Positions 24,159-29,382 of a stretch of 29,596 nucleotides of DNA are shown here, one piece after another. A program made the position numbers and the translations under genes. The notes under the pieces were generated by a model that did no database searches, was not told where the DNA came from, and saw only the letters and a program-made list of their open reading frames with translations. Numbering within the stretch: position 1 is the first letter of the stretch; every line of letters begins with the position of its first letter. This stretch comes from a virus. Where the stretch lies: positions 1-29,596 of the IMG/VR virus record IMGVR_UViG_3300027791_000092. One strand, given 5' to 3'.

Positions 24159-24478
24159 TACAAACTATCTTTATTTCTCCACTCTCTTAGCCACTTAGAG
24201 CCAGCACGCTCAGCATCCATAAAGACTGCGTTGGTGAACCCTATAGGTATAATTATTGCTAAATGAATAAAGATGCTAGCTAGTGTACTATAGTTTACTA
24301 GTCCTAAGTAATGACTTGCTATAAACCCGAAGTATGCACTCCACATTGTAAACAAAGCCAGCGTAAAATACATCTGCAAACTAGGATCGCCAATAAATCT
24401 CAATGGATTAAACCGCACATCCATAACATAACGCCAGCTATCAACCACGAATATGGTTGCTCTTTTTAATCGTATCAT
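24158..24478 (-). CDS. Two-span membrane protein next to lysozyme
   Basis: 106 aa. Basic amphipathic N-terminus (MIRLKRATIFVVDSWRYV), membrane spans at about 36-58 and 62-85, then a charged C-terminal tail (DAERAGSKWLREWRNK). ATG overlaps the lysozyme stop (TATGA). Not recognised by family. Position right after the lysozyme suggests a lysis or envelope role (antiholin or similar), but this is inference. Confidence 0.72.
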   Translation of the reverse strand: MIRLKRATIFVVDSWRYVMDVRFNPLRFIGDPSLQMYFTLALFTMWSAYFGFIASHYLGLVNYSTLASIFIHLAIIIPIGFTNAVFMDAERAGSKWLREWRNKDSL

Positions 24479-24921
24479 ACATTTTCCAATCTGCTCATTA
24501 ATCTTTCGGCTCTATTAGGTACTTGTCGGTACCATAAGGAGTCCCTACCCTCTTTTGCTGCTTCTACCCAATCTGATTTGTTAAGGGCCGCATGCATATT
24601 CTTAAACTTAGATAGCCGTGGTCTGCCCATATTAAAGATCATGTTTACAAGTATTTCTTGAACTTCCCCTGGCCAATCGTCGAAGTAGTCCTCCCTATAT
24701 AGGATTAGACACTCTCGTATTGACGTATGCAGGTCTTGCATAAACACTGACTTGACTCGATCCTCACTAACCCTCGTTCCAACCTCTAAGCCAAACTCTT
24801 CGTCCTGCTTTGTTATCAGATGGCCGACTCCAAAAGTAGGATATCCCAAATGGTCATTGTAAATTTCATACTTAATTCCTTCGTCTAGTTGTAGCTGTTT
24901 GTATACATTATCTTGGTTCAT
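24475..24921 (-). CDS. Endolysin, T4-type lysozyme (GH24)
   Basis: 148 aa. Cleaves peptidoglycan. The catalytic triad has exactly the T4 spacing: E14 (DEG), D23 (YNDH), T29 (YPTFGVGH), within LDEGIKYEIYNDHLGYP. C-terminal GH24 helices include VNMIFNMGRPRLSKFKNM and an RAERLM segment. No signal peptide or SAR segment, so a holin is needed for release; one lies upstream. I choose ATG 24921 (GAGGA six nt upstream, overlapping the previous TGA) rather than TTG 24927. Confidence 0.95.
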   Translation of the reverse strand: MNQDNVYKQLQLDEGIKYEIYNDHLGYPTFGVGHLITKQDEEFGLEVGTRVSEDRVKSVFMQDLHTSIRECLILYREDYFDDWPGEVQEILVNMIFNMGRPRLSKFKNMHAALNKSDWVEAAKEGRDSLWYRQVPNRAERLMSRLENV

Positions 24922-25097
24922 ATGCAATCCTCTGCGTTTCTTATCTGTCCAGTGTACTCGTAAAAGAACTGTCGTTCCGTTATCTCTAATACGTCGTAGT
25001 CGTCTGACTTATCGTAGCCGAACTCTTCTACATCTTCTAGCAAACACCAGTCTCCATTAGGCCATTCGCAAAGTTTTACTAAATTATTCAGCGTCAT
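24918..25097 (-). CDS. Hypothetical protein in lysis operon, 59 aa
   Basis: Start at ATG 25097 with GAGGAG seven nt upstream; the longer reading to 25184 is not needed. Acidic, soluble (MTLNNLVKLCEWPNGDWCLL, then EEFGYDKSDDYDVLEI). The phrase CEWPNGDWC holds two Cys. Not recognised. Overlaps the 48-aa gene before it by 14 nt and the lysozyme start by 4 nt. Confidence 0.72.
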   Translation of the reverse strand: MTLNNLVKLCEWPNGDWCLLEDVEEFGYDKSDDYDVLEITERQFFYEYTGQIRNAEDCI

Positions 25098-25230
25098 TTC
25101 TTTGCTCCTCAATCTTAGATGTGTCCTGTGTTTCATTACTTTCGTCCTCCCCGTAACGACCCCGATCACGGTTTCCATCACCATTTAGCTCAGTTAAATC
25201 CTGTTGGGTCTCTTTGAAATTTCTTTCCAT
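25084..25230 (-). CDS. Small hydrophilic protein, 48 aa
   Basis: ATG overlaps the holin stop (TAATG) and has AGGGA six nt upstream. Nearly every residue is polar: rich in Glu, Asp, Arg, Asn and Gln (MERNFKETQQDLTELNGDGN...). Predicted disordered; no signal peptide, so not an obvious spanin. The tight fit between holin and the next gene supports it being real. Confidence 0.6.
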   Translation of the reverse strand: MERNFKETQQDLTELNGDGNRDRGRYGEDESNETQDTSKIEEQRNDAE

Positions 25231-25619
25231 TACTTTTCCCTACTCACGCCTTGTACTTTTTCGTAGCTTCTCATGGCCCCTAATCCTAGCATACCCATCA
25301 TTACGGGAGTGAGTGCTTCGGTATCTACGGGGGGTAACTCTATCCATACAGAAAGTATGGGATGTAGTATCACGTTATATAATAATCCTAAGCCGCACGT
25401 CCAACCAATTGCTGGTCTCCATCCGGCTACAAATAAAGATTTATGTGCAGCTTCGACTTTGTTTACTTCTAGTTGCGCTAGCTGTTGTGCGTGATGCTGT
25501 TTATCCGCTAATGTAGCTATTTCATGTGCTAACTTATTAGCTTGATCTTTGTCTACTATAAACTCTGATACTAAACCTGATACAGGCCCAATCAGCTCTT
25601 TTATAAATCCAAGTGCCAT
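25230..25619 (-). CDS. Holin of the 3TM (GTA-type) family
   Basis: 129 aa. N-terminal amphipathic helical part (1-60), then WRP (67-69) opening a membrane span (about 68-94), a short loop LPPVDTEALTP and a second span (about 102-117), ending MRSYEKVQG: the pattern of holins related to gene-transfer-agent release proteins. It would permeabilise the inner membrane to release the lysozyme encoded two genes on. AAGGA lies six nt before the ATG. A hairpin sits in the gap upstream. Confidence 0.88.
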   Translation of the reverse strand: MALGFIKELIGPVSGLVSEFIVDKDQANKLAHEIATLADKQHHAQQLAQLEVNKVEAAHKSLFVAGWRPAIGWTCGLGLLYNVILHPILSVWIELPPVDTEALTPVMMGMLGLGAMRSYEKVQGVSREK

Positions 25620-25652
25620 AATATATCCTTATGGAGAACTATATAGTGAAGA

Positions 25653-25670
25653 AGGGACTATTAAGTCCCT
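25653..25670. other. Hairpin upstream of the holin gene
   Basis: AGGGACT (25653-25659) pairs with AGTCCCT (25664-25670), loop ATTA. It lies about 33 nt before the holin ATG. On the minus strand the following bases are TCTTCACTATA, a poor U-tract, so it may attenuate or stabilise the holin mRNA rather than end it. Confidence 0.55.
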
Positions 25671-25679
25671 CCAGTTTTA

Positions 25680-25790
25680 CTACCAAGCTAGCGCCGATAA
25701 CGTCCCCATTACTATGGCCAATGACCATATGAAATCGCAGAGTATACCGTCGCAGGCAATCTCTTCTAGCCTTATTTTCATCATTTTCAC
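25680..25790 (-). CDS. Small membrane peptide, 36 aa
   Basis: GTG start with GGAAGAG seven nt upstream; ATG codons two and three residues on are alternatives. Charged N-terminal part (MKMMKIRLEEIACDGILCD in the middle) then one span, about 20-35 (FIWSLAIVMGTLSALAW). Not recognised. Lies in the lysis operon between another small membrane peptide and the holin. Confidence 0.6.
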   Translation of the reverse strand: MKMMKIRLEEIACDGILCDFIWSLAIVMGTLSALAW

Positions 25791-25831
25791 TATTTATCTC
25801 TTCCTGGGCGTTTGTGGTGCTCCGACCGTTT

Positions 25832-25912
25832 TTAGTCTATCCAGTGTGAATAAATCTGTACTGAAAAATACAGAAGCATTACTAAAACCCCAAGAGTCGT
25901 TCCATTAATCAT
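25832..25912 (-). CDS. Membrane peptide, 26 aa
   Basis: ATG lies inside the end of the 55-aa gene (overlap 8 nt). Sequence MINGTTLGVLVMLLYFSVQI followed by six more residues is one membrane span. GAGGAG is 13 nt upstream, farther than ideal. Its place in a row of overlapping genes supports it, but the small size makes this tentative. Confidence 0.45.
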   Translation of the reverse strand: MINGTTLGVLVMLLYFSVQIYSHWID

Positions 25913-26072
25913 AGTGTGTGAACAGCTCCTCGTCATCTACGTCGAGCTTCCCCAGGCCCAATAACCATTCTATTGTATCTACGGTTCCTTCTCTTTTTCC
26001 TAGCTTATAACTACTGTACATAGCCCCTGCTAATATAAAAGCTAAAAGAGCGTAAAACTCGATACCGGTCAT
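25905..26072 (-). CDS. Small N-terminally anchored membrane protein, 55 aa
   Basis: AGGAG six nt before the ATG. One span at about 4-21 (IEFYALLAFILAGAMYS), then a basic stretch (KLGKREG) and an acidic C-terminal part ending ELFTHYD. First gene of the lysis operon, about 40 nt after the predicted transcription start. Topology resembles a small i-spanin or holin-associated protein, but I do not recognise it. Confidence 0.7.
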   Translation of the reverse strand: MTGIEFYALLAFILAGAMYSSYKLGKREGTVDTIEWLLGLGKLDVDDEELFTHYD

Positions 26073-26118
26073 GAACTACTCCTGTTTTTCTTTTTTGTCT
26101 TCTTAGGATTTCTAAGAT

Positions 26119-26158
26119 ATTATAGGGGAAATCGGTTGCAAAGTCAAGTATTATTTTT
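26119..26158 (-). promoter_or_regulatory. Leftward promoter of the lysis operon
   Basis: Minus strand: TTGACT (26147-26142), 17 nt spacer, TATAAT (26124-26119), upstream AAAATAATAC. A 6-bp hairpin (TCTTAG/CTAAGA, 26101-26117) follows at the predicted start of the RNA. Confidence 0.92.
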
Positions 26159-26188
26159 GAGTGACTGTTAAAAATAACACTTGACTTT
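26140..26188. repeat. Inverted repeat made of two divergent promoter cores
   Basis: Arms of 19 nt (26140-26158 and 26170-26188) are inverted copies with one mismatch, separated by 11 nt. Each arm holds the -35 hexamer plus the upstream A-rich box and three more bases (TTG) of the spacer. The two promoters therefore share one compact control region. Confidence 0.85.
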
Positions 26189-26209
26189 GGAGGTTATTGC
26201 TATTATAAT
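26170..26209 (+). promoter_or_regulatory. Rightward promoter of the bS21/MazG accessory operon
   Basis: TTGACT (26181-26186), 17 nt spacer, TATAAT (26204-26209), upstream AAAAATAACAC. Drives the plus-strand genes from 26236 to 27927. Confidence 0.92.
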
Positions 26210-26235
26210 TATACCTATAATGAAATAGGAAATCT

Positions 26236-26418
26236 ATGAAATATACGAGAAGACCTTGGACGTATGACGAGAGAGTTACGCTATCAAAGCAATACTACTC
26301 ATCAGACTGTGAGAGGCTACAAGAACTGTTTCCTGACCGATCTTACAACTCCTGTGTGAAACAGGCTAAGTATCTAAGAGACAGAGGTTGGGTTTTTATA
26401 AAGAAGAGTAAGGAATAA
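26236..26418 (+). CDS. Small Myb/SANT-like protein, 60 aa
   Basis: ATG with AGGA five nt upstream, about 20 nt into the transcript. Single HTH of SANT type: RPWTYDERVTLSKQYYSSD, LQELFPDRSYNSCVKQAKYL, RDRGWVF. Likely DNA-binding, perhaps a regulator of its own divergent promoter region. The stop overlaps the next ATG by one nt (TAATG). Confidence 0.75.
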   Translation: MKYTRRPWTYDERVTLSKQYYSSDCERLQELFPDRSYNSCVKQAKYLRDRGWVFIKKSKE

Positions 26419-26603
26419 TGCCAAAGACAAAAGTAACAACAGAAGAGTTAATCGAGCAACTACAGAGGGAGTTCGAAGTAGAAGAACTCGACTTCGAGAA
26501 AGACACCTATAATGATGCTGATTATGAAGATGGACAACCCGATAGCTATACAGAATATCAAGACCTGTACGATGGGGATGACTCTTTTGGAGATTACATT
26601 TGA
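26418..26603 (+). CDS. Very acidic small protein, 61 aa
   Basis: About 21 Asp/Glu against four Lys/Arg, giving a net charge near -17. N-terminal helix (TTEELIEQLQREFEVEEL) then an Asp/Tyr-rich tail (DADYEDGQPDSYTEYQDL). Not recognised. Such composition occurs in DNA-mimic anti-restriction or polymerase-binding proteins and in disordered linkers; nothing here decides. Start overlaps the previous stop, and GGAG for the next gene lies inside its 3' end. Confidence 0.7.
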   Translation: MPKTKVTTEELIEQLQREFEVEELDFEKDTYNDADYEDGQPDSYTEYQDLYDGDDSFGDYI

Positions 26604-26794
26604 AAGTATCAGTAAGAAATGGTAATATAAATAGTGCTATCAGAGCACTGAAAAGAAACACCAAAGACAGCCTCATTGAACTGAGGGGAAAACAACATTA
26701 CGAGAAGCCTAGCTCCAAAAGGAACAAAGCGAAAGCGTCAGCTCGTATCAGAGAACAAAAAAGGCAAAGAGATGATAAGCGGAACAAATTTTGA
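26600..26794 (+). CDS. rpsU: Ribosomal protein bS21 homolog
   Basis: 64 aa. Follows bS21 along its length: VSVRNGNINSAIRALKR, a short middle, LRGKQHYEKPSSKRNKAKAS (compare FYEKPTTERKRAKAS in E. coli) and a basic C-terminal helix. bS21 sits near the anti-Shine-Dalgarno on the 30S platform; phage copies known from marine phages are thought to favour phage mRNA. TTG start with GGAG seven nt upstream, overlapping the previous stop by 4 nt. Confidence 0.9.
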   Translation: MKVSVRNGNINSAIRALKRNTKDSLIELRGKQHYEKPSSKRNKAKASARIREQKRQRDDKRNKF

Positions 26795-27152
26795 GTTAGT
26801 TGGCGACTTTATGGAAGCGTTTGGACAAACGTGTGAGGTAGAGCCTACATTAAGTGACTTCAATACTCGGGAGCTAAGAATCTCTTTGATTGAAGAAGAG
26901 TTGGACGAATTAAAGCAAGCTATCGAAGATAGGGACGTTGTAGACGTAGCAGATGCACTTACAGATTTACTGTACGTTATTTATGGGGCTGGCCAATCTT
27001 TCGGCATTGATTTAGACGAGTGTTTTGCCGAAGTGCATTACAGTAATATGTCTAAGCTAGAGAACGGAAAGCCACTCTATCGTGAAGATGGTAAAGTATT
27101 AAAGGGTAAGGAGTACTTCCCGCCCAATCTAGAGGCAGTATTAGATGTATAA
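26772..27152 (+). CDS. MazG/HisE-like nucleotide pyrophosphohydrolase
   Basis: 126 aa. All-alpha NTP-PPase: metal-binding EEELDEL (41-47) and DVADALTDLLY (58-68), then the family tail (SNMSKLENGKPLYREDGKVL, KGKEYFPPNL). It would hydrolyse (d)NTPs or alarmone-type nucleotides; the substrate is not predictable. Overlaps bS21 by 23 nt and the next gene by 8 nt. Confidence 0.92.
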   Translation: MISGTNFELVGDFMEAFGQTCEVEPTLSDFNTRELRISLIEEELDELKQAIEDRDVVDVADALTDLLYVIYGAGQSFGIDLDECFAEVHYSNMSKLENGKPLYREDGKVLKGKEYFPPNLEAVLDV

Positions 27153-27384
27153 GTGTATATGTCATGCTGTAACAGATGGTGATGTCGACCAATATCACCT
27201 AATAGGAACTAAGTGCGGTAAGTGTCTTGAAGCAGGTCCGATGACGGATGGTTATAGCTTTGAAACTGGCTATAAGTTTAAGATGGATAACTTAGTAATA
27301 AAGGGGAAGTTTGAAGGAGCTGACTCCGACAAACGCGATTATATTAAAAGCCAACTCGAAACAGAGATTCGCTACACATTTTAG
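27145..27384 (+). CDS. Bfd-like [2Fe-2S] protein
   Basis: 79 aa. The first 28 residues carry the Bfd cysteine pattern: C4-I-C6 (MYKCICHAVTD) and C24-G-K-C27 (IGTKCGKCLEAG). Bacterial Bfd has the same motifs with a longer helix between the pairs, so the loop here is shortened by some 15 residues. Bfd moves electrons to bacterioferritin to release iron. The C-terminal 45 residues (ETGYKFKMDNLVIKGKFEGA) are not Bfd and not recognised. Iron or redox role inferred from Cys spacing only. Confidence 0.72.
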   Translation: MYKCICHAVTDGDVDQYHLIGTKCGKCLEAGPMTDGYSFETGYKFKMDNLVIKGKFEGADSDKRDYIKSQLETEIRYTF

Positions 27385-27393
27385 GAGATCGGT

Positions 27394-27591
27394 ATGAACA
27401 TGAACTTGACAAAGTATTTATTTATTGAAGGTGTTATATCAGAGGCAGATCGTAAAGCAGGAGAACTTGTTTTAATTCCTACTATTACGTTTGAGTACTT
27501 AAATTATAAGGAAGATGGTATAGATTGGACACTACGTCTTGCCTGGTTGCTTGCACACTTAGAAATTACATTTAACTGGAGAGGGGTGTAA
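27394..27591 (+). CDS. Hypothetical protein, 65 aa
   Basis: ATG with AGGAG six nt upstream. Alternating hydrophobic strands (GELVLIPTITFEYLNY) then a hydrophobic helix (WTLRLAWLLAHLEITF), possibly amphipathic or membrane-peripheral. Not recognised. The stop overlaps the next ATG (TAATG). Confidence 0.72.
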   Translation: MNMNLTKYLFIEGVISEADRKAGELVLIPTITFEYLNYKEDGIDWTLRLAWLLAHLEITFNWRGV

Positions 27592-27740
27592 TGGGACTAG
27601 GATTTCAAGACGGGTTTCAACCTGCACTAGCGTTCTGGGAACATTGGTGTAAGGGAGAAAATGATATGATTTCTACTGAGGAAGGGTACCCATGCAATTG
27701 GTGTGGGCTTACAGAAGAGGATATGAACGATGGAGATTAA
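27591..27740 (+). CDS. Small protein with CxxC, 49 aa
   Basis: ATG overlapping the previous stop, with GAGGGG four nt upstream. Aromatic N-terminal half (MGLGFQDGFQPALAFWEHWC) and CNWCGLTEED with a CxxC that could bind zinc, together with Cys20. The next gene starts inside it (11-nt overlap). Not recognised, but context and ribosome binding site support it. Confidence 0.68.
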   Translation: MGLGFQDGFQPALAFWEHWCKGENDMISTEEGYPCNWCGLTEEDMNDGD

Positions 27741-27927
27741 TGCTATAACCCCGGTGCGGCGTACACTTGCTGCACCTCAGACTAGAACAGATACAGTAAC
27801 AACTGTGAACAAATTAGCTGACGGTACTCACAAGGTAAGTCAGGATCACTATACTGTCACGCTCTACGATAGAGGTGGTAGTTTACAAACTGTGCAACGT
27901 AGTTTTAGCACTAATTATCTGGTATGA
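27730..27927 (+). CDS. Hypothetical protein, 65 aa
   Basis: ATG with GAGGA eight nt upstream. Thr/Val-rich, predicted all-beta (TRTDTVTTVNKLADGTHKVS, then YTVTLYDRGGSLQTVQ). Not recognised. Last gene of the rightward operon; its stop codon touches the terminator stem. Confidence 0.75.
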   Translation: MEINAITPVRRTLAAPQTRTDTVTTVNKLADGTHKVSQDHYTVTLYDRGGSLQTVQRSFSTNYLV

Positions 27928-27952
27928 AAAAGGGGCGTTAAGCCCCTTTATT
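27927..27952. terminator. Bidirectional terminator between convergent small-gene operons
   Basis: GGGGC (27932-27936) pairs with GCCCC (27942-27946), loop GTTAA, with five A before and TTT after, so it works on both strands. It ends the bS21 operon and the leftward operon ending at 27948; the stem lies between their stop codons. Confidence 0.88.
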
Positions 27953-28094
27953 CTTTGTCTACTATCTTTTTTAATTCTGCCAACTTGAGAAGTAATGTAC
28001 TTCTTTGTAGCTCTGTTGGCTCTTCACCCATAACTCCATTGATATACCACTGAATATCCTTAACTGCTTCATCTATATTCTTTAGTTTAGTCAA
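27948..28094 (-). CDS. Small helical protein, 48 aa
   Basis: I place the start at TTG 28094 (GAGGAA seven nt upstream, overlapping the previous stop by 8 nt). The longer ATG reading from 28130 (60 aa) has a weak site. Sequence is all-helical and charged (MTKLKNIDEAVKDIQWYING, ending AELKKIVDKE), likely a small coiled coil. Not recognised. Confidence 0.68.
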   Translation of the reverse strand: MTKLKNIDEAVKDIQWYINGVMGEEPTELQRSTLLLKLAELKKIVDKE

Positions 28095-28266
28095 ATTGGA
28101 GTTCCTCTTGTAGTACGGTGGTAGCTTCATGTTCTGCTATCGCTCCTTTTAATATGCCCGTAATTGACATGCCTACTAGCATTGCTAGTGCTTCTTGGTC
28201 TAGTTCCATCTTCAGGTTAGCACTGCCATCCCAAAACTCTTCTACATCTGATACTTCAATTTTCAT
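28087..28266 (-). CDS. Hypothetical protein, 59 aa
   Basis: Start at ATG 28266 with GGGA five nt upstream; the frame is open to 28305 but without support. Opens with a beta stretch (MKIEVSDVEEFWDGSANLKM) and continues as a helix (LDQEALAMLVGMSITGILKG) that is moderately hydrophobic. Acidic overall. Not recognised. Confidence 0.7.
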   Translation of the reverse strand: MKIEVSDVEEFWDGSANLKMELDQEALAMLVGMSITGILKGAIAEHEATTVLQEELQFD

Positions 28267-28317
28267 ACTAATCCCATAAGTTTCTGTAATATTTATCCGC
28301 CACACTTTTATCCATTT

Positions 28318-28485
28318 CTATGGTCTGTACTCCAAAAAAGTATAGAACTTAAACCATAGGAATGAAACATCTAAACAACGCTCAACTAATGATATTGAGA
28401 TAGAAGGAAGCAAGTAAACAGTCTTCTCATGTGTCCACTGATTACTGAAACGATATACTCTTTTACTTGTCATATACACTTCCAC
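28318..28485 (-). CDS. Hypothetical protein, 55 aa
   Basis: GTG start with GGAG seven nt upstream, overlapping the end of the 33-aa membrane peptide. Polar, aromatic N-terminal half (MEVYMTSKRVYRFSNQWTHE) and a hydrophobic, Phe-rich C-terminal half (LDVSFLWFKFYTFLEY). Not recognised. Fills an otherwise empty stretch with the same spacing habits as its neighbours. Confidence 0.58.
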   Translation of the reverse strand: MEVYMTSKRVYRFSNQWTHEKTVYLLPSISISLVERCLDVSFLWFKFYTFLEYRP

Positions 28486-28571
28486 ATTAATTCTCCTGCT
28501 ATGTCACTTAAATAAACTAATAGTTGTAGATTGAGTACAATTAGTACAAATCCTGCTAGATCACAAATCAT
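28470..28571 (-). CDS. Membrane peptide, 33 aa
   Basis: ATG overlaps the end of the preceding 29-aa peptide by 11 nt. One span (LAGFVLIVLNLQLLVYLSDI) with few charges. No strong site of its own; translation probably coupled. Tentative because of size. Confidence 0.45.
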   Translation of the reverse strand: MICDLAGFVLIVLNLQLLVYLSDIAGELMWKCI

Positions 28572-28650
28572 CTAATAACTCCACGATTACCCAGAGTAAT
28601 ACTAGGTATGCTGCGGCGAGTACTGACCCCGCCCATACTTCAAATATCAT
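28561..28650 (-). CDS. Membrane peptide, 29 aa
   Basis: ATG overlaps the 3' end of the 93-aa gene by 11 nt. One span (WAGSVLAAAYLVLLWVIVEL) closed by acidic residues (LDDL). No strong site of its own. Overlap pattern matches the next two small ORFs. Confidence 0.48.
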   Translation of the reverse strand: MIFEVWAGSVLAAAYLVLLWVIVELLDDL

Positions 28651-28921
28651 TTACGTCTAAACCGTCTTTCCAAATAGCATCAGTGTAGTGAGGGTCAAAG
28701 GACATAGAGGAACCTAGTACCTCGTCAACTTCGTCTATGTCCACAATCATAAGTTCTCTACCATCGAGTTCATAGCCTATGGCAGATAAGAATCTAGTAT
28801 AGGATTCCAACATAGCATCGAGAGTGATCGCAGGCTGTTCCGTTATCGAATGCTCTATATACTCTCCAGTTCTGCTATTGTTAACAGGGTGGGCAATAAA
28901 GCTATACATTTTTTCTTTCAT
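28640..28921 (-). CDS. Hypothetical acidic protein, 93 aa
   Basis: ATG with AGGAG six nt upstream, about 15 nt into the transcript from the promoter at 28944. Acidic alpha/beta protein (YSFIAHPVNNSRTGEYIEH, then LMIVDIDEVDEVLG). No known motif. First gene of a leftward operon of small proteins that ends at the 27927 terminator. Confidence 0.78.
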   Translation of the reverse strand: MKEKMYSFIAHPVNNSRTGEYIEHSITEQPAITLDAMLESYTRFLSAIGYELDGRELMIVDIDEVDEVLGSSMSFDPHYTDAIWKDGLDVNDI

Positions 28922-28943
28922 TCATTTCTCCTAATAAGTATCT

Positions 28944-28984
28944 ATTATACACTGTTTTAGCTATCAAAGTCAAAACTTTTTTGC
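28944..28984 (-). promoter_or_regulatory. Sigma70 promoter of the small-protein operon
   Basis: Minus strand: TTGACT (28973-28968), 18 nt spacer (one longer than the rest), TATAAT (28949-28944), upstream AAAAAAGT. Confidence 0.85.
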
Positions 28985-29027
28985 GTCTACTACAACTTTG
29001 TCACTAAGTATTTACAGTCACCCTACC

Positions 29028-29067
29028 AAAAATAGTTCTTTTCTTATGCCAAAAAGTGTGATATAAT
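29028..29067 (+). promoter_or_regulatory. Rightward promoter with conserved upstream box but degenerate -35
   Basis: AAAAATAGTTC (29028-29038) is identical to the box of the strong promoters, followed by TTTTCT instead of TTGACA (29039-29044), a 17 nt spacer and TATAAT (29062-29067). Weak or factor-dependent promoter driving the 29100 region. Confidence 0.7.
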
Positions 29068-29099
29068 TTATTAAAATTGATAATCAATAAGGTTTAACT

Positions 29100-29255
29100 A
29101 TGATTTATTATACTCGTTGTTACGAAGGTGGTTTGAAATCATTATGCAATTGGAGTACAATCGGAATTAAAGGAGATTGCATCTCCAAATCCATTAGGTT
29201 ATTGAAAGTGACATCTAGTAACAACTAAAACCCCACTTTCGAGGCAACGAGAATT
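29100..29255 (+). ncRNA. Candidate structured RNA, overlapping a 42-aa ORF
   Basis: Possible helices: CTCGTTG (29113-29119) with CAACGAG (29245-29251) closing a domain; hairpin GGAGAT-TGC-ATCTCC (29172-29186); GAAAGTG (29204-29210) with CACTTTC (29234-29240). GTTGTTAC (29116-29123) can instead pair with GTAACAAC (29218-29225), so two folds compete. The same span holds an ORF of 42 aa (29100-29228, ATG with AAGG upstream; MIYYTRCYEGGLKSLCNWST...). Either may be the product. From 29256 to 29382 I see only AT-rich palindromes and no gene. Confidence 0.4.
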
Positions 29256-29382
29256 ATATAATTAAAACAATTGTTAAGTACAACGATAATCAAATAACCC
29301 CGCTACGAGGATATGAACAATATCCCAATCCTACCCGAACTAAAAATCCCTTACAATTTCTCGCAATTTCAAAATCATTTTT

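Noticed and set aside
25098-25184. Longer N-terminus of the 59-aa lysis-operon protein
   Set aside because: The ATG at 25097 has a strong GAGGAG site, and the 48-aa frame occupies the upstream stretch.
25549-25908. 119-aa plus-strand ORF opposite the small lysis-operon genes
   Set aside because: It starts inside the holin gene on the other strand, has no ribosome site, and lies opposite small minus-strand genes with good sites and linked overlaps.
26374-26676. 100-aa minus-strand ORF opposite the Myb-like, acidic and bS21 genes
   Set aside because: Its Leu/Ser-rich composition is the antisense image of the acidic and basic proteins; the plus-strand frames have promoter, ribosome sites and recognisable products.
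28268-28315. 15-codon minus ORF ending one nt before ATG 28266
   Set aside because: No ribosome site and too short to support; it may be a leader but there is nothing to show it.
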